Assembly (NCBI GenBank): GCA_965238045.1
Contig: CBDEGU010000001.1
Coordinates: forward strand, 1 to 18,940
Reading direction: 5' to 3'
Source: CBDEGU01 sp965238045
GTDB lineage: Bacteria; Acidobacteriota; Terriglobia; Bryobacterales; UBA6623
Length of the DNA: 18,940 nucleotides
Shown one piece after another: positions 7,914 to 14,261 of the stretch. The position numbers and the translations under genes are program-made. The notes under the pieces are model-generated. The model did not search any database. It was not told where the DNA came from and saw nothing but the letters and a program-made list of their open reading frames with translations. The stretch's first letter is position 1, and each line of letters begins with the position of its first letter.

Positions 7914-8748
7914 TGTACTCCACTTCCACTCGCCGGTCGATGAGACCCGCATCGTATCCCAGACCTAACAGTTTTCTGGCCGCCTCCATCACTTCCGGCG
8001 CCATATCGACGGTGTGATGATTCACATACATCCCAACAAATTTTTCAGCCGTCGGACGTTCCAGTCCGCGCGAGAACTCCAGGGCGTAGGCCAGCGCCTG
8101 CTCGCGGTGGTCGAGCGCATACTGGATACTTTCCCGCAAGCAGCGGCAGCATTCCCGCTGGATCTCGGGCGACAGGGAGCGAAGAATCACGTTGCCGCCG
8201 AGGGGCAGCGGGAGGTCGTACTTTTCCTTCCACCACGCGCCCAGATCGACGACCCGGTGCACCCCGGACTGCTGGTAGACGAGCTGACCCTCGTGAATCA
8301 CCAGAGCGGCGTCGGCCTGGCCACTAGTCACGGCCGCGATCACCTCGTCGAAGGGAACGACCTTGGCCTCGAAGTCAGGCTCGTACAGTTTTAGCGTCAG
8401 GTAGGCGGTGGTTTGCAGCCCCGGTACGGCGATGGTCTTGCCCTTCAGTTCCGAGGCTGCGATAGGGCTGTTCGCCACCACGATCGGCCCGTAGCCGTCG
8501 CCCACGCTTGAGCCCGCGGCGGTGAAGATATACTTGTCGGCGACATAGGGGTAGGCATGGTACGAAATGGCCGTCATCTCGTACTTGCCTTCCAGCGCCG
8601 CGACATTCAGCGTCTGAATGTCGCTGAGTTGATGCTCGAAGCGGACCAGCGGCGAGCGGATTTTCTCGGTCGCCAGGCCGTAGAACATGAACGCGTCGTC
8701 GGAGTCCGGGCTGTGGGCGATGACGATCTTCTGTTGTGAAGCACTCAT
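7909..8748 (-). CDS. mqnD: 1,4-dihydroxy-6-naphthoate synthase, futalosine menaquinone pathway
   Basis: A 279-residue protein of the MqnA/MqnD family, which has a periplasmic-binding-protein-like fold without a signal peptide. It fits MqnD, which turns cyclic dehypoxanthinyl futalosine into 1,4-dihydroxy-6-naphthoate. Visible family features are HSPDSDDAFMFYGL (12-25), ETLN-like 'IQTLNVAALEG' (44-54), YGPIVVA (86-92), PGLQTTAYL (109-117), ALVIHEGQLVY (148-158; His152 is the conserved His proposed as the catalytic base) and VDLGAWWKEKYDLPLPLGG. The C-terminus 'YVNHHTVDM' is also typical. The other menaquinone genes (mqnA, mqnB, mqnC) are not in the window. The ATG follows a weak GAGAAATC. The downstream neighbour on the same strand encodes the secreted HEAT protein. 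MqnA is the main alternative, but the SPDxDD and WWKEK..LPLP motifs favour MqnD. Confidence 0.87.
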   Translation of the reverse strand: MSASQQKIVIAHSPDSDDAFMFYGLATEKIRSPLVRFEHQLSDIQTLNVAALEGKYEMTAISYHAYPYVADKYIFTAAGSSVGDGYGPIVVANSPIAASELKGKTIAVPGLQTTAYLTLKLYEPDFEAKVVPFDEVIAAVTSGQADAALVIHEGQLVYQQSGVHRVVDLGAWWKEKYDLPLPLGGNVILRSLSPEIQRECCRCLRESIQYALDHREQALAYALEFSRGLERPTAEKFVGMYVNHHTVDMAPEVMEAARKLLGLGYDAGLIDRRVEVEYI

Positions 8749-8944
8749 GATTTCTCAATGTTGAATTTACAAACCGTCATGGACCAGTCTCACCCGATAA
8801 CGCGTTGTTAGTATGGGAAAAGGGCCGGAGGCTGCCATTTTACGTTGACGAAATCGCGAAACAGATGGTTGCGGCCATACCGGCGGGTGTTGCTTCAATG
8901 TACCAGAGCCGCCCGGCTGGAAAGCCCCCTGGGGGTATGACACA
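8749..8944. other. Divergent intergenic region between mqnD and the receiver gene
   Basis: This 196-nt stretch separates two divergent genes and should hold a promoter for each. Towards mqnD, a TAAATT on the minus strand (8764-8769) lies 15 nt before the ATG. Towards the receiver gene, TTGACG (8845-8850) looks like a -35 but has no matching -10. Just before ATG 8945, CCCCC-T-GGGGG (8925-8935) places the G-run, which may serve as a GGGGGT ribosome site, inside a small palindrome. I see no RNA gene or small ORF here that I can support. Confidence 0.4.
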
Positions 8945-9316
8945 ATGTCTGACGTTGATACAGCGCCCATTCTCGTGGGCGTGAGCGATCTGTTCTTCGC
9001 GACTAGGATCTCGGAGACGGCCAAACAGGTCGGCGCAAGGGTCGGCTTCGCCGGCGCTGCCCCGCAACTGCTCGCCAAGATCTCGCCTTCGACGCGACTG
9101 ATGATCGTCGATCTGAATTCAAAAGCACTCGACCCAGTAGCGACGATCGCAAAGCTCAAAAGCGATCCAGAGTTGGCGTCGATTTCGATCACCGCATTCG
9201 TCAACCACGAGTGCGCCGATCTGATCGAAGCAGCGCAACAAGCCGGATGCGACCAGGTTCTCAATCGCGGAGCATTTTCCGCCCAACTGGCCGGCCTGCT
9301 CAAGCGGCACTGCTAG
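8945..9316 (+). CDS. Degenerate receiver-domain (CheY-like) protein
   Basis: A 123-residue single-domain protein with the alternating beta-alpha pattern of response-regulator receivers. The strand LMIVDLNS (52-59) ends in Asp56, where the phospho-acceptor belongs. TAF at 83-85 matches the conserved Thr-Ala. Two other active-site features are changed: the N-terminal acidic pair is 'VSD' (Ser14, Asp15) instead of Asp-Asp/Glu-Asp, and the invariant Lys-Pro is replaced by Asn107-Arg108 (VLNRGAF). It therefore may not respond to phosphorylation normally. There is no output domain and no histidine kinase nearby. The start ATG has GGGGGT 8 nt upstream. It stands alone, divergent from mqnD and convergent with trpD (30 nt between stops). 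Function unknown; a phosphorylation-independent protein-binding switch is possible. Confidence 0.7.
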   Translation: MSDVDTAPILVGVSDLFFATRISETAKQVGARVGFAGAAPQLLAKISPSTRLMIVDLNSKALDPVATIAKLKSDPELASISITAFVNHECADLIEAAQQAGCDQVLNRGAFSAQLAGLLKRHC

Positions 9317-9346
9317 AAAGGGAAGTGCTGAACGCAGGTCCGCGGG

Positions 9347-10381
9347 TCACGTAGCCGCGCATCCGGCCGTGAACCGCACGAGTTCATTAAGCTTTTCGCG
9401 TGCGTTCCCGGAATCGATCGACTCGGCGGCCGCCACTGCCCCTGTCTTGAAATCCGTCGCCTGGCCCGCCGCCACAAGCGCCGCGGCCGCGTTGGCGACA
9501 ACGATATCACGTCTCGGTCCCGGTTCACCTTTCAAGATCGATTGAAGAATGGCGGCGTTTTCGGCGGCATCGCCTCCGGTGAGATCCTCCGGTTGCGACA
9601 CGGCAAGACCGAAATCATCGGGCGTCACGGTCTTCTCGGTCACCTCTCCGGCGCGAACCTCGGCGATAAATGTCGGCCCGGTGGTGGTGATCTCGTCCAA
9701 CCCATCGCTACCGTGGACCACGAATGCGCGTTCGACCCCGAGCTGCGCCAGCGCCTGAGCGAGCAGCGGAACCAGCCTTCGTTCGAACACGCCAACCACT
9801 TGGGCCGCCGCGCCCGCCGGGTTCGTCAGCGGACCGAGCAGGTTGAATACCGTGCGCATCTTTAGCTCCGCCCGCACCGGTTGCGCGTGCCTCATGGCCC
9901 CATGGATCTTGGGCGCAAACAAGAACCCCATGCCCACCTCGTCAATCGATCGGGCCATCTGCTCCGTCGTGAGATCGATGCGGACGCCAGCCGCCTCGAG
10001 CACATCGGCGCTCCCTGACCGGCTGGAGATGGAACGATTGCCGTGCTTGGCGACGCGGACGCCCGCGCCGGCGACAACAATCGCGCTGGCGGTCGAAATG
10101 TTGAATGTCCGCGAGCCGTCGCCGCCCGTGCCGCAGGTATCGACAAGCTCCGATGCCGGCGTCCGAGTCGGAATCGGGGCGGCGTGCTCACGCATGGCCC
10201 GCGCGAAACCGGCGATCTCATCCGCGGTTTCGCCCTTCATCCCTAGCGCGACCAGCAGAGCGCCGATGGATACCGGCGTTGCCTCGCCGCGCAGAATTTC
10301 GTCCATCACCTCGGCGGATTCTTGCTCGCTCAGATGCTCTTTTCGATGTACTTTGTGGAGTGCTTCGAGCAGCTTGCCCAT
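9347..10381 (-). CDS. trpD: Anthranilate phosphoribosyltransferase
   Basis: A 344-residue TrpD, which joins anthranilate to PRPP to give phosphoribosyl-anthranilate, the second step of tryptophan synthesis from chorismate. The signatures are complete: DTCGTGGDGS (81-90) for pyrophosphate/PRPP, FNISTA (93-98), KHGNRSISS (112-120), SGSADVLEA (122-130), NLLGPLTNP (180-188) and HGSDGLDE (223-230). The length is normal for a stand-alone TrpD, with no fused glutamine amidotransferase (TrpG). The ATG is preceded by GGAGGGG about 11 nt upstream. No other trp gene is in the window, so the pathway is dispersed, at least here. It is divergent from sucC across 90 nt and convergent with the receiver gene. 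Regulation by attenuation is not evident: I see no leader peptide rich in Trp. Confidence 0.96.
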   Translation of the reverse strand: MGKLLEALHKVHRKEHLSEQESAEVMDEILRGEATPVSIGALLVALGMKGETADEIAGFARAMREHAAPIPTRTPASELVDTCGTGGDGSRTFNISTASAIVVAGAGVRVAKHGNRSISSRSGSADVLEAAGVRIDLTTEQMARSIDEVGMGFLFAPKIHGAMRHAQPVRAELKMRTVFNLLGPLTNPAGAAAQVVGVFERRLVPLLAQALAQLGVERAFVVHGSDGLDEITTTGPTFIAEVRAGEVTEKTVTPDDFGLAVSQPEDLTGGDAAENAAILQSILKGEPGPRRDIVVANAAAALVAAGQATDFKTGAVAAAESIDSGNAREKLNELVRFTAGCAAT

Positions 10382-10471
10382 CAGTTTGCTTTCCCCTCCG
10401 CCGATACTCTACTATTGAGAATTACCCTCCGATTTTATCCCCCCGATCCTAGCACGCGCCGCTAAGGTGTC
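10382..10471. other. Divergent promoter region between trpD and sucC
   Basis: This 90-nt gap is locally AT-richer than its surroundings at 10405-10440 (CTACTATTGAGAATTACC and GATTTTATCC), as expected for promoters of trpD (minus) and sucC (plus). TTGAGA (10415-10420) resembles a -35, but no convincing -10 is spaced correctly. AAGGTG (10464-10469), just before ATG 10472, is the sucC ribosome site. Confidence 0.4.
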
Positions 10472-11641
10472 ATGAAAATTCACGAGTACCAGGCCAAGGA
10501 GATTCTCCGGCAATATGATGTCCCGGTTCCCCGGGGGCAAGTCGCCTTGACCGCCGGGGAAGCGCGCAAGGTGGCCGAGGAACTCGGCGGCCGGGTCGTG
10601 GTCAAGGCCCAGATCCACGCCGGCGGGCGCGGCAAGGGCGGCGGCGTCAAGCTCGCCGATGATGCCAATGCCACGGCGGAGATCGCCGGCCAGATCCTCG
10701 GTATGACGCTGGTCACTCATCAGACCGGACCCGAGGGCCGGCTGGTGAAGCGCGTGCTGGTCGAGGAAACTCTGCCGATCGGCCGCGAGCTCTACCTGGG
10801 AATTGTGCTCGACCGAAAGCTCGAACGGCCCGTTCTGATGGCCTCTTCCCAGGGCGGCATGGATATCGAAGAGGTCGCCGCCAAGACTCCAGAGCTCATT
10901 CTCAAGGAAACCATTGATCCCGGCCTTGGCCTGATGCCCTACCAGGCGCGCCGCCTCGCTTACGCCATGAATGTAGCCGGACCGGCCGTCGCCGGGACGG
11001 TCGGCGCCATGCTGGCGCTATCGAAGGCCTACGCGGCGACAGACGCGAATCTTCTCGAGATCAATCCCTTCGTCATCACCACCGACGAGCGGGCCGTGGC
11101 GCTCGACGCCAAGATGGACTTCGACGACAACGGCCTGTTTCGCCACGAGGCTCTCGGCCAGTACCGCGACCTCGACGAGGAAGACCCGCTCGAAACCGAC
11201 GCTGCTGCTTACAATCTGAACTACATCAAGCTCGACGGCAGCATCGGCTGCATGGTCAACGGCGCGGGCCTGGCCATGGCGACGATGGATATCATCCAGT
11301 ACGCTGGCGGCAGCCCGGCGAACTTTCTCGATGTCGGCGGAGGAGCCAGCGCGGACCAGATCAAGAATGGTTTCCGCATCATCCTCTCCGACCCCAATGT
11401 GAAAGCCATCTTGATCAACATCTTCGGGGGCATTCTGCGGGTCGATGTGCTGGCCGAGGGCGTGGTCGCCGCCGCCCGCGAGCTTGAGATCCGGGTGCCG
11501 ATCGTGCTTCGTCTCGAGGGCACCAATGTAGAGAAGGGCCGCGAGATTCTCAAGAACTCTGGGCTCGATTTCACCGTCGCTCCCGAGATGAAAGCCGCCG
11601 CCGAGCAAGTCGTCGCGCTTGCCAAGCAGAGTCCAGCATGA
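10472..11641 (+). CDS. sucC: Succinyl-CoA synthetase beta subunit (ADP-forming type)
   Basis: A 389-residue beta subunit of succinyl-CoA synthetase, the TCA-cycle enzyme that couples succinyl-CoA cleavage to ATP or GTP formation. An ATP-grasp domain comes first: MKIHEYQAKEIL at the N-terminus, KAQIHAGGRGKGGGVK (45-60) at the nucleotide site and LEINPF (195-200) for metal. The CoA-ligase domain follows, with NGAGLAMATMD (263-273), FLDVGGGA (285-292), NIFGGI (316-321) and RLEGTNVEKG (347-356). Length and motifs match E. coli SucC closely. The ATG has AAGGTG 2 nt upstream. The last four bases are ATGA, shared with the start of sucD, so the two subunits are translationally coupled, as is usual for this heteromer. 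Confidence 0.97.
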   Translation: MKIHEYQAKEILRQYDVPVPRGQVALTAGEARKVAEELGGRVVVKAQIHAGGRGKGGGVKLADDANATAEIAGQILGMTLVTHQTGPEGRLVKRVLVEETLPIGRELYLGIVLDRKLERPVLMASSQGGMDIEEVAAKTPELILKETIDPGLGLMPYQARRLAYAMNVAGPAVAGTVGAMLALSKAYAATDANLLEINPFVITTDERAVALDAKMDFDDNGLFRHEALGQYRDLDEEDPLETDAAAYNLNYIKLDGSIGCMVNGAGLAMATMDIIQYAGGSPANFLDVGGGASADQIKNGFRIILSDPNVKAILINIFGGILRVDVLAEGVVAAARELEIRVPIVLRLEGTNVEKGREILKNSGLDFTVAPEMKAAAEQVVALAKQSPA

Positions 11642-12501
11642 GCATCCTCGTAGACGAAAATACGCGCATCATCGTCCAGGGCTTTGGCAAGGCCGGCTCG
11701 TTTCACGCCCAGCAGTGCATCGACTACGGTGCCAAGATTGTCGGCGGCATTCGGCCCGGCAAGGGCGGCAGTGAACAGCTTGGTCTGCCGGTCTTCAACA
11801 CCGTGCAAGAAGCCGTCGGCGCGGTACAGCCGGCCGCCTCGATCGTTTTTGTGCCGGCCGCCGGGGCGGCCGATGCCATTCTTGAGGCTGCCGAGGCCGG
11901 TATCGAACTCGTTGTTTGCATCACCGAAGGCATCCCGGTGCAGGACCTGGTCAAGGTCAGCTACCGGCTGCGCGGAAGCGAAACCCGGCTGATCGGGCCG
12001 AATTGTCCGGGCATCATCTCGCCTGGCAAGTCGAAGCTCGGCATCATGCCTGGCTATATTCATAAGCAGGGCAACGTGGGCGTGGTCTCGCGCTCGGGCA
12101 CGCTGACCTACGAAGCGGTCGGCCAGTTGACGCCGCTCGGCATCGGGCAATCGACTTGCATCGGTATTGGCGGCGATCCGATTATCGGCACCAGCTTCGT
12201 CGACGCGCTCGAGCTGTTCAACGACGACCCCGACACCCATGCCATTCTGATGATCGGCGAAATCGGCGGCTCGGCGGAAGAAGAAGCCGCCGCCTTCGTC
12301 AAGGAGCGCGTGAAAAAACCTGTCGCCGCGTTCATCGCCGGACGCACCGCGCCTCCTGGCCGCCGCATGGGCCACGCCGGCGCGATCATCTCGGGCGGCA
12401 AGGGTACGGCCGCCGAAAAAGTAGCCGCGCTCGAAGCAGCGGGCATCGCCGTCTCCGGGTCACCCGCCGAGATGGGCTCGACGTTGGCTAAGCTACTGTA
12501 A
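11638..12501 (+). CDS. sucD: Succinyl-CoA synthetase alpha subunit, with altered CoA loop
   Basis: A 287-residue alpha subunit, carrying the phospho-histidine and the CoA site. H246 in GHAGAI is the active His; IGPNCPGII (119-127), VSRSGTLTYE (150-159), GIGGDPI (176-182) and GEIGGSAEEEAAAF are all standard. The N-terminal CoA loop is odd: it reads VQGFGKAGSFH (13-23), where E. coli and most family members have QGFTGxxGTFH, so one residue, the Thr of GFTG, is missing. GGVTPGKGG has also become GGIRPGKGG (Thr to Arg at 39). The reading frame and every later motif are intact, so it is probably functional. It overlaps sucC by 4 nt. ndk follows after 86 nt. Confidence 0.96.
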   Translation: MSILVDENTRIIVQGFGKAGSFHAQQCIDYGAKIVGGIRPGKGGSEQLGLPVFNTVQEAVGAVQPAASIVFVPAAGAADAILEAAEAGIELVVCITEGIPVQDLVKVSYRLRGSETRLIGPNCPGIISPGKSKLGIMPGYIHKQGNVGVVSRSGTLTYEAVGQLTPLGIGQSTCIGIGGDPIIGTSFVDALELFNDDPDTHAILMIGEIGGSAEEEAAAFVKERVKKPVAAFIAGRTAPPGRRMGHAGAIISGGKGTAAEKVAALEAAGIAVSGSPAEMGSTLAKLL

Positions 12502-12575
12502 GGAATTCCATACTCCGCATCAGGCAGCCTCACCGACCGGACACTGGTTCCGCGTGGTCGCCGCCTGGCCTTTCC

Positions 12576-12581
12576 TACAAT
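12576..12581 (+). promoter_or_regulatory. TACAAT -10-like box 6 nt before ndk
   Basis: TACAAT matches the -10 consensus at 5 of 6 positions and ends 6 nt before the ndk ATG. No Shine-Dalgarno lies between them (the bases are AAAATC). Transcription from such a box would begin at or next to the A of ATG, which suggests a leaderless ndk mRNA. No clear -35 is visible. Confidence 0.4.
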
Positions 12582-12587
12582 AAAATC

Positions 12588-13010
12588 ATGGCCGTAGAAC
12601 AGACATTCACCATCATCAAACCAGACTCGACAGCCGCCGGGCACATCGGCGAGATCATCACGGAAATTGAGAAGGCTGGGTTCGAGATCCTCGCGATGAA
12701 GAAAACGCGGCTGACCCGGTCCCAAGCCGAGGCCTTCTACCAGGTCCATCGCGAACGACCTTTCTTCGATTCCCTGGTCGCGTTCATGACCGAGGGTGAA
12801 ATCGTCGCCATGGCGCTCCGGCGCGAGGGCGCCATCGCCGGACTGCGGGAACTTATGGGCGCCACCGACTCGGCCAAGGCCGCTGTGGGAACCATCCGCA
12901 AGAAGTTTGGCGCCGACATCGAGCGCAACGCGATCCACGGCTCGGACGCTCCCGAGACGGCCCGAGACGAACTCAGCTACTTCTTTACGCAGCTTGAATT
13001 AGGGCGCTGA
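12588..13010 (+). CDS. ndk: Nucleoside diphosphate kinase
   Basis: A 140-residue NDK, which transfers the gamma-phosphate between nucleoside tri- and diphosphates through a phospho-His intermediate. TFTIIKPD (6-13) holds the conserved Lys11. The kinase loop ...VGTIRKKFG (100-108) and NAIHGSD (114-120), with the catalytic His117, are intact, followed by the usual ETARDELSYFF end. The length is typical. It follows sucCD after 86 nt; the pairing makes sense because succinyl-CoA synthetase makes ATP or GTP and NDK balances the pools. The ATG lacks a ribosome site and has TACAAT 6 nt upstream, so it may be transcribed separately and leaderless. Its TGA lies in a hairpin shared with the convergent gene at 13021. 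Confidence 0.97.
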   Translation: MAVEQTFTIIKPDSTAAGHIGEIITEIEKAGFEILAMKKTRLTRSQAEAFYQVHRERPFFDSLVAFMTEGEIVAMALRREGAIAGLRELMGATDSAKAAVGTIRKKFGADIERNAIHGSDAPETARDELSYFFTQLELGR

Positions 13011-13033
13011 GCTGGCTGGCTCAGCGTGGTTTT
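13004..13033. terminator. Shared hairpin spanning both stop codons of ndk and the facing gene
   Basis: CGCTGAGC (13005-13012) pairs perfectly with GCTCAGCG (13019-13026) around the 6-nt loop TGGCTG; a G-T pair can extend it. On the plus strand GTGG and TTTT (13030-13033) follow, giving a moderate intrinsic terminator for ndk. The ndk TGA (13008-13010) and the opposite gene's TGA (complement of 13021-13023) sit in the two arms. The minus-strand side lacks a T-run, so termination there would be weaker. Confidence 0.6.
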
Positions 13034-14118
13034 GCGGGCTGTTCTTCAGCCTGCTCGTCGAACTCTTCTTCCAATAGCGGGCCGAGGTCTTCGGCTTCGT
13101 CGAACGTGATGGTCGCGTCAGCGGAGAACTTGCGGTAGAGCCGGAATTCTACATCATTGCGCGCCAGCAATTTCCCCTGGCGCAACCGCACGCGTGCTTT
13201 CAGCGGCAGCAAGAAGCTCCGCCCGCTGATCTCGGTGTAGTCGTAGTCGAGGCGGCTCTGGGCCGATTGCAGACCGAAATCGCGGGGAATATTCTCCGCT
13301 TCGGTGTAAATGCGTAACACCTGCTCGGTCTCCTTGTCGATGTAGACCAGACCATGATACCCGGTAATGATCGTGTCGGCCTTGGCGACGCTTAGCGACC
13401 AGCGCGAGCGGCTCTTGAGCACGCGCAGCGTGAACACATAGACGGCGCGGCCTCTCAACAGCGAGTGCCGCGCCCAGCCGAATTGAGCTTTCGTTCTCTC
13501 GTCGAACAACTGGGCCAGCATGCTGCCGAACTCTCCGGTGCTGGTCGTTCCCCCGAGGTCGTGCATCTTGGCTTGTGTGATCCGATTGTTCACGCTGATG
13601 ACGTCATAGTTTTCATGATGGTCGAAATAGCTGACACGGGTCTTGACCTCGTCCTGCTTGAGCCAGTCCATTTCCAGACCGCTCGGGTCGACATATCGCC
13701 GGGTCACTTGCAAGCAGACAAAGTCCGGCAGGTTATCGGTGTAGGCGAGCGCGTTGGCGCGGGCCTCGGCGATGATTCTCGCTTGCTCTTCTTCCGATGG
13801 CGGCGGAGGCTGATCGGGTCCGGGCGGCTTGTTCGCTTCCACGATCCGAGGCGCGGGCATGGCCCGGCTGCGCGTTTGCAGCTCCCGCAGAACCTTCAGC
13901 GTTCGCGAACCGGCGCCCATGCCCTGAAATTCTTCGATGAGCGCATCGCTAAGAGCGAAACGGAGTTTTTGGCTCTTGAGATATCTTGAAATTTCCCGGT
14001 CTTGCAGGCCCTGCTCAATGGAGGATTGCAGCATGTCCCGGAGCTGCTGGTAGCTAAGACCCTGCTGAGCCCACACCACCGCTCCGCACAAGCACATCAC
14101 CGCCAGCAATCGCTTCAC
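13021..14118 (-). CDS. Secreted protein of unknown function, acidobacterial-type family
   Basis: A 365-residue protein whose function I do not recognise. Starting at GTG 14118 gives the signal peptide MKRLLAVMCLCGAVVWA|QQ; the frame is open back to 14445, but those 109 residues are Arg/Ser/Pro-rich and look non-coding. A helical N-terminal part (about 20-85, 'YQQLRDMLQSSIEQGL') is followed by a Pro-rich linker (98-107). A larger beta-rich domain begins with ANALAYTDNLPDFVCLQVTRRYVDP (about 121-145). It contains repeated charged strands such as 'RVYVFTL' and 'YHGLVYIDKETEQVLRIY', resembling lipoprotein-carrier-like or outer-membrane sheets. The C-terminus is acidic. From memory, the 'LPDFVC' pattern recurs in Acidobacteriota proteins. 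It is convergent with ndk (10 nt between stops) and divergent from the DUF3500 gene. TACAAT lies 6 nt before its GTG. Confidence 0.72.
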   Translation of the reverse strand: MKRLLAVMCLCGAVVWAQQGLSYQQLRDMLQSSIEQGLQDREISRYLKSQKLRFALSDALIEEFQGMGAGSRTLKVLRELQTRSRAMPAPRIVEANKPPGPDQPPPPSEEEQARIIAEARANALAYTDNLPDFVCLQVTRRYVDPSGLEMDWLKQDEVKTRVSYFDHHENYDVISVNNRITQAKMHDLGGTTSTGEFGSMLAQLFDERTKAQFGWARHSLLRGRAVYVFTLRVLKSRSRWSLSVAKADTIITGYHGLVYIDKETEQVLRIYTEAENIPRDFGLQSAQSRLDYDYTEISGRSFLLPLKARVRLRQGKLLARNDVEFRLYRKFSADATITFDEAEDLGPLLEEEFDEQAEEQPAKPR

Positions 14119-14124
14119 GACCCT

Positions 14125-14130
14125 ATTGTA
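14125..14130 (-). promoter_or_regulatory. TACAAT -10-like box 6 nt before the secreted unknown gene
   Basis: On the minus strand TACAAT is followed by AGGGTC and GTG 14118, the same box and the same 6-nt spacing as at ndk. The AGGG could act as a short ribosome site, but is only 2 nt from the GTG. A leaderless start is the simpler reading. Confidence 0.4.
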
Positions 14131-14226
14131 GCCGAGAAGTTTCGCGGTTTCGGGTGATGCTTCAGGTGAGGCGGCCAGCGAATGGGAGCGCCGCCGAAAT
14201 CGCGAACGCCGGACGGGTGTTTCAGA

Positions 14227-14232
14227 TATAAT
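14227..14232 (+). promoter_or_regulatory. TATAAT -10 box upstream of the DUF3500 gene
   Basis: A perfect TATAAT lies 29 nt before ATG 14262, in the 143-nt divergent gap with the secreted unknown gene. The expected transcript would start near 14239 and include GCGGGGG, a poor ribosome site. No good -35 is spaced 16-18 nt upstream (the region is CGCGAACGCC). Confidence 0.5.
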
Positions 14233-14261
14233 TGCCGGTAACAACGAAGCGGGGGCTTTCC

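Noticed and set aside
7839..7952. Upstream extension of the HEAT gene to 7952
   Set aside because: The perfect GGAGG and signal peptide fix the start at 7838; the extension also overlaps the mqnD stop.
8845..8880. TTGACG as a promoter -35 for the receiver gene
   Set aside because: No -10-like hexamer lies 15-19 nt downstream (the region is GC-rich).
11221..12375. A 384-residue minus-strand frame opposite sucC/sucD
   Set aside because: Antisense shadow of two highly conserved genes; low-complexity composition.
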